Part shown: positions 1 through 7,070 of the stretch, in pieces
How positions within the stretch are numbered: position 1 is the first letter of the stretch
How the letters are laid out: every line of letters begins with the position of its first letter
Made by a program: the position numbers and the translations under genes
The notes under the pieces: generated by a model
Told to the model about the DNA's origin: nothing
Seen by the model: only the letters and a program-made list of their open reading frames with translations
Database searches by the model: none
Source of the DNA: Phycisphaerales bacterium
Lineage (GTDB): Bacteria; Planctomycetota; Phycisphaerae; Phycisphaerales; UBA1924
Assembly (NCBI GenBank): GCA_035627955.1
Contig: DASPKU010000015.1
Span: forward strand, 186,001 to 250,000
Direction: 5' to 3'
Length of the DNA: 64,000 bases

Positions 1-592
1 CGGTGGGGACATGCACAGGGCACGCACTTCCCGCATGGAGTGGGTCCACCAGAACCACATACTCGTCCAGCTTGGTCCAGTGGTCAGCGAAGTCACGCAG
101 GAGTTTCGTTTTTTCTTCGGCGTACTCGTGGCGCACCGTGATGATGTGATCCTCCAGCCTTTTGAGGGCGTCGGTTGAGCGCCGCAGGAACCGCATCACT
201 CGGCATGCCCGACGTGCCACGGTCCGCATTTCTGCTCGGAACTCCCACGGGTCACCAGCAATGGGTTCCGGATCCCAGCCCCACGGCCATCGTCCCGCAC
301 AGGAGTCCGCCTCGTTGAGCGTCATGACCCCAACCGAAGGGACCTCGAGCGTCGCGACGATGTCTGTCCACAGCGGAGGAACCGAAGGTTGCTGATGGAG
401 TTCGAGACTTAGCAGCGGTGATTCGAACCGCGCGGTAGTGGACGTGAGAAGGCGGAGCTCAAGCCCACAGCCGCGGAGAGAGGCTTGGAAGTTTGTCTGA
501 ATCACTCGCCGCCAGAGGTCTTCCGGAACAGCGGTGTAGGGTGCGCCGCGACGCAGGCGGTGCCAGCACCACCTGCGGGTGCTGCGAAACAT
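1..592 (-). CDS. Hypothetical protein, truncated by left window edge
   Basis: An open frame enters from the left edge and reads leftward without a stop for 197 codons. ATG at 592 is the chosen start. TTG at 622 is an alternative, and the in-frame stop lies at 638-640. The protein begins MFRSTRRWCWHRLRRGAPY, has a Trp/Arg-rich first 60 residues, and then a charged, probably helical stretch (KRLEDHIITVRHEYAEEK) near residues 145-165. Codon use is ordinary for the window. I do not recognise a family; the C-terminus lies outside the window. The even, protein-like composition over 590 bases makes it likely real, but no homology supports it. Confidence 0.55.
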   Translation of the reverse strand, partial: MFRSTRRWCWHRLRRGAPYTAVPEDLWRRVIQTNFQASLRGCGLELRLLTSTTARFESPLLSLELHQQPSVPPLWTDIVATLEVPSVGVMTLNEADSCAGRWPWGWDPEPIAGDPWEFRAEMRTVARRACRVMRFLRRSTDALKRLEDHIITVRHEYAEEKTKLLRDFADHWTKLDEYVVLVDPLHAGSACPVHVPT

Positions 593-851
593 CCACCGCG
601 GAATGTCGAGGAGGAAGCTCAACGCGCCCAGTATGGGTCAGTGTGCGTTGTGGGTCAAAGGAGACTCGCGAGGCGGAGGACGACCCCTCCGGGGTCAAGA
701 TGATGCGCGGCTGGGAACCGGGGGTGTCGCTCGCGGACTCGCTCCGACCCCCGGCTACTCACGAGGAGGCCTACGGCCTCGAAGGCAGGGCAGCCGCGAA
801 GCGCGGCTGCATCGCTCCCTTACGGTCGCGGTTCCTATTCGCGCGGTCCTA
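593..851. other. Intergenic stretch with three hairpins
   Basis: No convincing gene. It holds a 6-bp hairpin at 682-696 (GACCCC/GGGGTC), an 8-bp hairpin at 718-754 (CCGGGGGT/ACCCCCGG), and a perfect 9-bp stem at 790-810 (GCAGCCGCG, loop AAG, CGCGGCTGC). The last lies about 40 bases past the fabI stop and could end that transcript, although no T-run follows it. Confidence 0.4.
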
Positions 852-1664
852 TCAGCCGCCGATGATGTTGATCCCGCAGTCCACGTAGATGGTCTCGCCG
901 GTGACGCCCTTGCTCAAATCAGAGCAGAGCCACACAGCGGTGTCGCCGACGTCCTGGCCTTCGACGTTGCGGCGGAGGGGTGCTTTCTGGGCGACGAGCT
1001 CGGGCATGGTGTCGGTGCCGCCGACGGCGGAGCTGGCGAGGGTGCGGAGGTAGCCGCCGGAGATGAGGTTGACGCGGATGCCGTCGGTCCCGAGCTCGCT
1101 GGCGAGGTAGCGGCCGGTGCACTCGAGCGCGGCCTTGGCGACGCCCATGACGTTGTAGCCGGGGACGACTTTTTCCGCGCCGTAGTAGGACATGCCGAGG
1201 ATCGCGCCGCCCTTGCCGCCCTGCTTCTCCTTCGCCATCAGAGGGCGGGCCCGCTGGGCCATCGCGAGGAGGGTGTAGGCGGAGATGTCGATCGCGGAGA
1301 GGTACGCGGCCCGGGGCGTGGTCACGAACTTGCCGGGCTGGAGGAGGTCGCGGTCGGCGAAGGCGATCGAGTGGATCACGAAGTCCAGCCGCTCGAAGCT
1401 CTGGGCGTAGTCGCTGAAGACCTTGTCGAGCTGCTCGTCGCTGCCGGCGTCGAGGGGGCGGAGCCAGGGGTTGGTTTGACCAAGCTCGGTGAGGCCGCGG
1501 CGGGTGCGGTGCTCGTTGCGGTCGCCGGGGAGGTGGGTGAAGGCGCAGGTGGCGCCGTGCTCGATGAGCGACTTGGTGATGTGCCAGGCGTAGGAGCGGT
1601 CGTTGGCGATGCCGATGACGAGGCCGTGCTTGCCGCGCAGGAGTTCGCTTTTGGTGGGGGTCAT
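852..1664 (-). CDS. fabI: Enoyl-[acyl-carrier-protein] reductase (NADH)
   Basis: Catalyses the last reduction of each fatty-acid elongation cycle, trans-2-enoyl-ACP to acyl-ACP, in the cytoplasm. It is a short-chain dehydrogenase fold of 270 residues, the usual FabI length. The N-terminal nucleotide motif is GLVIGIANDRSYAWHI (residues 14-29). The FabI-specific catalytic pair sits in YNVMGVAK (Tyr-x6-Lys), preceded by MSYYGAEKVVPGYN. The C-terminus VTGETIYVDCGINIIGG is typical of the family. It stands alone, divergent from nadC. Other fatty-acid synthesis genes (fabD, fabG) are about 23 kb away in the window. Confidence 0.95.
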   Translation of the reverse strand: MTPTKSELLRGKHGLVIGIANDRSYAWHITKSLIEHGATCAFTHLPGDRNEHRTRRGLTELGQTNPWLRPLDAGSDEQLDKVFSDYAQSFERLDFVIHSIAFADRDLLQPGKFVTTPRAAYLSAIDISAYTLLAMAQRARPLMAKEKQGGKGGAILGMSYYGAEKVVPGYNVMGVAKAALECTGRYLASELGTDGIRVNLISGGYLRTLASSAVGGTDTMPELVAQKAPLRRNVEGQDVGDTAVWLCSDLSKGVTGETIYVDCGINIIGG

Positions 1665-1705
1665 GGGGAGTCCTTGATTGTGAGCGGGAGTTTAGGGTGT
1701 CCAAG

Positions 1706-1802
1706 TGGAGGAGTAGAGGAGTAGAGGAGTGGAGGAGAAGGGGCGGCCGGGTGATCGACGGTGAATGCACTCCTCTACTCCTCTTCTCCTCCACTCCTCC
1801 AC
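1706..1802. repeat. Degenerate GAGGA/TCCTC inverted repeat between fabI and nadC
   Basis: The divergent gap holds a purine-rich arm of tandem GGAGTAGAGGAGT-like units (1706-1740) facing a pyrimidine-rich arm (1768-1802) that is nearly its reverse complement. It could form a long imperfect hairpin. It lies where the promoters of both genes are expected and has the same two-armed layout as other repeat families in this window. Confidence 0.6.
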
Positions 1803-1814
1803 TACCCTCCCGGC

Positions 1815-2897
1815 ATGGACCCTGCCAAGCTCGTGACCCCCCACCACTCGCCGGATGGTCAGCCTGTGGCGCCGGCCGCGCCGGGTGTTGATCTGAACAC
1901 GCTGCGGTTGCCGGAGCTGTACGCGGCGCTGGCGAAGACGGGGCTGGTGCGGCGGCTGCTGGAGATTGCGCGGGATGAGGATTTGGGGAGCGAGGAGTCG
2001 CCGTGGCATGGGCGGGCGCGGCTGAGCCCGGGGCAGAGCTGGGGCGGGGATATCACCACGGCGTCGTGTGTTGATCCGGCGCGGGTGGGGCATGCGCAGC
2101 TGGTGATGCGCGTGGGGGGCGTGGTCGCGGGGCTGGAGGTGATGGGCGACCTGCTGGACGTGTTCGCGCCGGGGTGCACGTTCGAGCCCTCGGCGGTGGA
2201 TGGAACGCGGGTGTCGCCGGGGGCGGTGCTGGGGGTGCTCAAGGGGCCGCTGGATGAGATCCTTGAGCTCGAGCGGACGCTGCTGAACCTGCTGTCGCGG
2301 CTGTGCGGGGTGGCGACGAACACGGCGGTGTTTCATAGCGCGATGCTGGGTGGTGAGGGGAATGCGTCGAAGGTGCGGGCGAAGCTGTACGACACGCGGA
2401 AGACGACGCCGGGTTTGCGGGTGCTGGAGAAGTACGCCGTGCGGTGCGGGGGCGGGCACTGCCACCGCATGGGGCTGTACGACGCGCTGCTGATCAAGGA
2501 CAACCACATCGCGGGCATGGGCGTGGTCAAGGCGCCGGAGCTGCCGGGGCTGGTGCTGAAGGCGGTGGAGAAGGCGCGCGAGCTCGCCCAAAGCGGAGGC
2601 CACTACCCGCCGGCGTTCGTCGAGGTGGAGGTGGACGACCTGGAGCAGCTGCGGGCGCTGCTGACCTTGCCGCGGGGGGTGGTGGACATTGTGCTGCTGG
2701 ACAACATGGGGGTGGAGAAGCTGAGGGAGGCCGCGGCGCTGCGGGACCGGATGATGCCGGGGCTGCAGCTGGAAGCGAGCGGGGGCGTGTCGCTGACGAC
2801 GATCCATTCGATCGCGCAGACGGGGGTGGAGCGGATCAGCGTCGGGGCGTTGACGCACGGGGCGGTGGGTGTGGATATTGGGCTGGACATCGAGTGA
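1815..2897 (+). CDS. nadC: Nicotinate-nucleotide pyrophosphorylase (carboxylating), quinolinate phosphoribosyltransferase
   Basis: Converts quinolinate and PRPP to nicotinate mononucleotide, CO2 and PPi in NAD synthesis. The family core is clear: LERTLLNLLSRLCGVATNT, then KLYDTRKTTPGLRVLEKYAV, CGGGHCHRMGLYDALLIKDN, and the C-terminal barrel LEASGGVSLTTI. The product is 360 residues from ATG 1815 (MDPAKL). The frame is open further upstream, but that would translate the low-complexity repeat. There is an unusual 15-20 residue insertion (GSEESPWHGRARLSPGQSW) between DEDL and GGDIT, and N-terminal residues longer than typical NadC (about 280). Neighbour birA follows after a palindromic repeat. 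Confidence 0.93.
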   Translation: MDPAKLVTPHHSPDGQPVAPAAPGVDLNTLRLPELYAALAKTGLVRRLLEIARDEDLGSEESPWHGRARLSPGQSWGGDITTASCVDPARVGHAQLVMRVGGVVAGLEVMGDLLDVFAPGCTFEPSAVDGTRVSPGAVLGVLKGPLDEILELERTLLNLLSRLCGVATNTAVFHSAMLGGEGNASKVRAKLYDTRKTTPGLRVLEKYAVRCGGGHCHRMGLYDALLIKDNHIAGMGVVKAPELPGLVLKAVEKARELAQSGGHYPPAFVEVEVDDLEQLRALLTLPRGVVDIVLLDNMGVEKLREAAALRDRMMPGLQLEASGGVSLTTIHSIAQTGVERISVGALTHGAVGVDIGLDIE

Positions 2898-2903
2898 AGA
2901 AGG

Positions 2904-2990
2904 TCTCTCGCGGAGTTCGCGGAGGCGCGGAGAGGGATAAGAACGGAATCATCGCCTTCTGCTTCTCCGCGCCTCTGCGTCTCCGCGAGA
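2904..2990. repeat. Dispersed palindrome, family 1 (TCTCGCGGAG...CTCCGCGAGA), copy 1
   Basis: Left arm 2904-2934 and right arm 2963-2990 are near reverse complements made of GCGGAG/CTCCGC units. The element fills the nadC-birA gap. Related copies lie at 10814-10935, 18806-18908 and, more diverged, 19577-19752. Confidence 0.8.
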
Positions 2991-3010
2991 AACACTGCCT
3001 TGGGTGACCC

Positions 3011-3853
3011 GTGGATGATGACCTCATAGGGCTGGCGGACCGTCTTGAGGACGCGATCACGTGCGAGAAGGTCGCGTGGTTTGCGCGTGTGGCGGTGGTG
3101 CGCGAGACGGGGAGCACGCAGGACTTCGCGCGGAGCTTCGCGAGCGGAAGGCCGGGGATCGTGGTGATCGCGGGGCGGCAGACGGGCGGGCGCGGGCGCC
3201 TTGGGCGCAAGTGGGCGGACACGAGCCACAAGGGCGTGGCGATGACGTTCGTGCTGGATTCGCGCGACCTGCCGGTGGAGCGGCTCTCGCTCGCGGCGGG
3301 GGTGGCGGCGTGCCGCGTGTGCGAGGCGGCGCTGGTGGGCGTTCCGGGCGTGGCGGACCCGCGCCGGCGCGTGGGGATCAAGTGGCCCAACGACGTGTGC
3401 GAGCGGCCGGCGGGGATCGGGGAGGGGCCGGGGCGGAAGCTGGCGGGGGTGTTGATCGAGCAGACGGGTGTGGCGGCGGGGGCTGAGCGCGGCGGGCTGT
3501 CGCTCATCGGGATCGGGATCAACGTGCTGCAGACGCGGGAGGACTGGGAAGAGGGGCTGGCGACGCGGGTGGCATCGCTGGCGGAGCTGGGGTCCACGTG
3601 GGGGCGGGCCGCGGTGGCGGAGCGGCTGATGGTGGAGCTGGACCGGGCCTTGCGGCTGAGCGAGAATGAGCTCGGCGAGATGTGGCGGCAGCGGGAGATG
3701 CTGATCGGACGGCGCGGGCGCTTCGTGAGCGATGGGCGCGAGTACGGCGGCGTGGTGGAGGCGATCGACCCGGGGAACTGCATCGTGCTGCGGGTGGAGA
3801 GCGGCGAGCAGGTGAGGTTGCCGGCGTTGGTGACGAGTGTGGTCAGGGAGTAG
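3011..3853 (+). CDS. birA: Biotin--[acetyl-CoA-carboxylase] ligase
   Basis: Activates biotin with ATP and transfers it to the acetyl-CoA carboxylase carrier protein. The BPL catalytic domain is visible: STQDFARS at the start, the biotinyl-AMP loop GGRGRLGRKW (near residue 60), IKWPND near residue 122, and KLAGVLIEQT. A C-terminal SH3-like domain follows (LIGRRGRFVSDGREYGGVVE, GIDP-like turn, VRLPALVTSV). There is no N-terminal winged helix, so this is a ligase without the repressor function of the E. coli protein. The start is a GTG at 3011; no strong ribosome site is seen and the frame start is uncertain by a few codons. Confidence 0.92.
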   Translation: MDDDLIGLADRLEDAITCEKVAWFARVAVVRETGSTQDFARSFASGRPGIVVIAGRQTGGRGRLGRKWADTSHKGVAMTFVLDSRDLPVERLSLAAGVAACRVCEAALVGVPGVADPRRRVGIKWPNDVCERPAGIGEGPGRKLAGVLIEQTGVAAGAERGGLSLIGIGINVLQTREDWEEGLATRVASLAELGSTWGRAAVAERLMVELDRALRLSENELGEMWRQREMLIGRRGRFVSDGREYGGVVEAIDPGNCIVLRVESGEQVRLPALVTSVVRE

Positions 3854-3909
3854 GTGATTTCCCATCTTTTCTCTTGAACCGAAACCGTGTCGAGTGCGCT
3901 GACTCTTGG

Positions 3910-5100
3910 ATGAAGCCTGTCGCCCTTGTCATTGCGTCTGCTTGCCTCGTTGGAGCAGGTTGCACACACCAGATGCAAATGCCCGACGAGCAGTTGGTAT
4001 GGCAGGTGCTGCCGGGTCCACCCGACACCGACGCGGGTGCAGCGGGTCGGTTTCAGAAGGTCTGTGACTTTGAGGTGCCGCGGGTTGATGGTTCTGAATA
4101 CAGAATCGAGACCTGGGGTGCCGCGGTGGGCACGCGCTTCATGGGCGCGCCACTCGAACGCTGGACGCCTGGCGATGGAGTGAACCACAGGCAACCAGGC
4201 GTTGGGCTGTGGGACGTGAGCAGCGGTCGACTACTGGCATCGGTGCTCCCACCCGCCAGCCTCCCGGAGCAGATCGCTAGTAATCCGGGTTTCGCCGGCG
4301 TGAGCCATGACGGAATGCTGCTCGCGACCTATCGCGATCAGCACTTCCAGATCTGGAATCTTCGCACTGGCACAATGCTGAGCACCTTCAGGTTCGGGTT
4401 CCCGAGCATGTCTTACGAGACGTACGAGTACGAAGGGCGCACCTGCTACAACGTGTTTGGGTCACCCGAAAGGCCTGGCCCGGGCGAGTTTTCCGAAGAC
4501 GGCCTGCGGTTCACCGCATGGATCACGAGCTGGAACTCGTGGGGTGTGTGGGATGTGACCTCGGGCCGCTACCTGAGAACAACTGATCGACCTGCACCGG
4601 ATGCCAGGAATCCTTGGGAGTCCGACTGCGGCTGGGTCGAGCAAGACCGCCTGCTCCATACCGGGAAAGGCACGCGGGCACTGTTCAAGGACGGTGAGTT
4701 CGTGTCCCCTGGGGCCCTGCCGTTTTTCAACGCTGATTGCAGCTACGTCGCGCTGAGGCTTCAGCCTCAAGCCAGCATGCTCGACTTCGATCGCGATGTG
4801 ACGCCCTCGCACATCCGAGTCTTCGACACGGCCACAGGACAGCTCCAGAACTGGTCGCACGTTGGCCGCGTACCCGGCTACTCGGAACAGATTCAGTTCA
4901 TCGGGACGAAAACAGACTTGCTGCTCACGAGCAGCGATGCCACGGCGGTCATGGCTCGGATCGTCGATGTGAGCACTGGGCGTGAAACAGCGCGCCGCAA
5001 GCTCGGCAACCGCGGGTTTGTGGAACCTATCGGGGCAGAGCTCCTCCTCGCCGATACGGACGCTGGCACGTCGCTCTGGCGGATCGATCCGAACTGGTGA
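3910..5100 (+). CDS. Exported lipoprotein with beta-propeller-like repeats
   Basis: 396 residues starting at ATG 3910. The start is chosen because it opens a lipoprotein signal (MKPVALVIASACLVGAGC) with a lipobox LVGAGC. The mature part has repeated blades of the type GLWDVSSGRLLAS, QIWNLRTGTMLSTF, GVWDVTSGRYLRT, RVFDTATGQLQNW and RIVDVSTGRETAR, which resemble WD40/PQQ-type propeller blades. GC content and codon choice are slightly more relaxed than in flanking genes. Function unknown; presumably anchored in a membrane facing the periplasm. It converges on thpR with a 5-base gap. Confidence 0.8.
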   Translation: MKPVALVIASACLVGAGCTHQMQMPDEQLVWQVLPGPPDTDAGAAGRFQKVCDFEVPRVDGSEYRIETWGAAVGTRFMGAPLERWTPGDGVNHRQPGVGLWDVSSGRLLASVLPPASLPEQIASNPGFAGVSHDGMLLATYRDQHFQIWNLRTGTMLSTFRFGFPSMSYETYEYEGRTCYNVFGSPERPGPGEFSEDGLRFTAWITSWNSWGVWDVTSGRYLRTTDRPAPDARNPWESDCGWVEQDRLLHTGKGTRALFKDGEFVSPGALPFFNADCSYVALRLQPQASMLDFDRDVTPSHIRVFDTATGQLQNWSHVGRVPGYSEQIQFIGTKTDLLLTSSDATAVMARIVDVSTGRETARRKLGNRGFVEPIGAELLLADTDAGTSLWRIDPNW

Positions 5101-5105
5101 TCACA

Positions 5106-5630
5106 TCAGGCAAATTCGAACCGCGCCTCGACGTGGTGCTCGGCGCCTGAGGACTTGAGCACGCTGCGAACGAGGAGGACCTCAGTCACCGTGAACTCTG
5201 GGGCGGGGTTGAGGTGGCCCTTGACCTCGGGCTGTCGGGTGTCGCGGAATCTCGCGGTGGTCATGTGGGGGAGGTAGGGGCGGGACTTCTCCTTGTTGCG
5301 GGCCAGGCGCAGGGCGAGGCGGCGGTGGAGCTCGGAGATCGTGGGGTTGGGATCCAGGATCGCGGCGATCAGGTGCGGGCGGCGCGGGGGCATGGTCTGG
5401 AGGCGCTCGACGCGGAGCACGGCGGGCGGGAGGCCGGACACGGAGCGGGCGACGGACTCGCGGACGGTGTTCATATCGCGCGGATCGGTATCGCCGATGA
5501 ACTGGAGGGTGAGGTGGAGCTGGTCCTGGGCGACGGGCTTAGCGCCGGGGATGTTGAGCGCGGCGGTGTGGGCGAGGAGGCTGGCCGCGAGGTCGGGGGG
5601 CGGGTACGCGGCGACGAAGAGGCGGAGCAT
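5106..5630 (-). CDS. thpR: RNA 2',3'-cyclic phosphodiesterase (2'-5' RNA ligase family)
   Basis: A 174-residue two-histidine phosphoesterase. It carries both HxTx motifs: HLTLQFIG (near residue 43) and HMTTARF (near residue 126). The N-terminus MLRLFVAAYPP is typical of the bacterial ThpR/LigT group. Family members hydrolyse 2',3'-cyclic phosphates on RNA ends; ligase activity is mainly in vitro. It is monocistronic and convergent with the upstream lipoprotein gene. Confidence 0.92.
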   Translation of the reverse strand: MLRLFVAAYPPPDLAASLLAHTAALNIPGAKPVAQDQLHLTLQFIGDTDPRDMNTVRESVARSVSGLPPAVLRVERLQTMPPRRPHLIAAILDPNPTISELHRRLALRLARNKEKSRPYLPHMTTARFRDTRQPEVKGHLNPAPEFTVTEVLLVRSVLKSSGAEHHVEARFEFA

Positions 5631-5809
5631 GGTTGATTATGGAGGCTCGCGCAGCGCCGGCGTGAGGCCGGGTGGCCGTTTTGGTGCGGTTGATTTCATT
5701 GGAACGGCGCTGGGGGGTGAGGTAGGGTGCGACTTCCGCGGCAGCGCCGTGCGGCGCGTGATTTGCCCGGTTCGTTTCCAAGCTGGTCAACGAGAACGGG
5801 AGGATGCGC

Positions 5810-6973
5810 ATGCGACTGACGGGGGCTGTGCTGTTGGCGGTGGGCGTGGGCTGCGGGATGGCGGCTGCGGCGGAGGCTTCGCCACGGGAGACGCTGTCGT
5901 TCACGAGCGCGTTCAGCGACGGAGGGGAGTTCTCGCCGGCGAACGCGGTGGAGACGCGGACGCTGGCCGGCGGGTACGGGGTGAGCAAGATCCGCGTGAG
6001 CGGGACGCTGACGGCGGTGAGCCCGTTCACGTACGCGAGCGAAGCGATTTTCAAGGTGACGCCGCCGGGGGCCGCGCCGTTCTACGTGCAGATGTCGGGG
6101 CTGCAGGATGTCTTCACATCGATCACGTTCGTGGATGTGGAGCTGTACCTGCCGGCGCCGCTGGCCCAGTCGGCGGGCGTGTGGGAGGTGCGTTTTTTTG
6201 AGACGTACGACGACGGCGGGCCGGACGCGGTGTGGGAGAGCCTGTCGGTGACCCTCGATGACGAGCCGCCGGGGTACATCGAGCAGGGCGATGCGGGCAG
6301 CACGCCGGCGACGGCGGCGCTGCCGGTGGGCTCGGGGCCGATGACGACGATCATCGGGTCGGTGGATGGGGATGAGGACCTGTACCGCATCGAGGTGTGC
6401 GACCCGGCTGCGTTCGTGGCGAGCACGGTCAATGGCACGGCACTGGACACGCGCCTGTTCCTGTTCAATGAGAGCGGGCAGGGGGTGCTGTTCAACGACG
6501 ATTACGCGCCGACGTTCGATGAGTACTACTTCCAGTCTCGGCTGCACAATACCGGCACACTGGCCGCGGGGGTGTACTACCTGGGGGTGACGGTGTACGC
6601 GCGGATGGCGGTGGACGACGCGTTGATGCCGCTGTGGAACGAGACGCCGTACGAGGAGGTGCGCTCGCCCGACGGGCCCGGGGCGGGGGGCGCGCTGGCG
6701 GATTGGAGCGGCACGCCGTTTGACGGCGGTGGGGACTACATCGTCATCCTGAGCGGGGTGTGCTACGCGGGCCTGGGGTGCGGGCCGCAGGACTTTGACG
6801 GCGACGGGGACATCGGCACCGACGCCGATATCGAGGCGTTCTTCAGGTGCCTGGGCGGGAACTGCTGCCCGACCTGCTGGCCCGGCGGGGCGGACTTCAA
6901 TGGCGACGGGGACATCGGGATGGACGCGGATATTGAGGCGTTCTTCCGGGTGCTGGGGGGCTCGGCCTGCTGA
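5810..6973 (+). CDS. Exported protein with C-terminal GC-type dockerin motif
   Basis: 387 residues with a Sec signal peptide (LTGAVLLAVGVGCGMAAAAE). ATG 5810 is preferred over ATG 5804 because GGGAGG (5798-5803) is 6 bases upstream of it; the paralogue at 55740 has the same layout. The middle resembles pre-peptidase/IgA-like beta domains: DLYRIEVCDPAAF..., DTRLFLFNESGQGVLFNDDY, YYLGVTVY. The C-terminus carries two EF-hand-like loops, DFDGDGDIGTDADIEAFF and DFNGDGDIGMDADIEAFF, each followed by a Cys-containing LGG segment. This is the duplicated calcium-binding dockerin signature found in many exported Phycisphaerae proteins. Probably cell-surface or secreted; substrate unknown. Confidence 0.85.
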   Translation: MRLTGAVLLAVGVGCGMAAAAEASPRETLSFTSAFSDGGEFSPANAVETRTLAGGYGVSKIRVSGTLTAVSPFTYASEAIFKVTPPGAAPFYVQMSGLQDVFTSITFVDVELYLPAPLAQSAGVWEVRFFETYDDGGPDAVWESLSVTLDDEPPGYIEQGDAGSTPATAALPVGSGPMTTIIGSVDGDEDLYRIEVCDPAAFVASTVNGTALDTRLFLFNESGQGVLFNDDYAPTFDEYYFQSRLHNTGTLAAGVYYLGVTVYARMAVDDALMPLWNETPYEEVRSPDGPGAGGALADWSGTPFDGGGDYIVILSGVCYAGLGCGPQDFDGDGDIGTDADIEAFFRCLGGNCCPTCWPGGADFNGDGDIGMDADIEAFFRVLGGSAC

Positions 6974-7070
6974 GGGAGAATTGACGGCGTGACGGAGGGA
7001 GGGAGTTGGCTCCGGCTGGGCGACGAGGCCGCTATAGTTTCAATAATCCTTGAAACTTCGCGGAGGAGCC

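Noticed and set aside
579-1724. Long rightward frames opposite fabI and many other genes
   Set aside because: These are antisense shadows produced by the high GC content; they are Gly/Ala/Arg/Asp-rich, lack motifs, and overlap confidently assigned genes.
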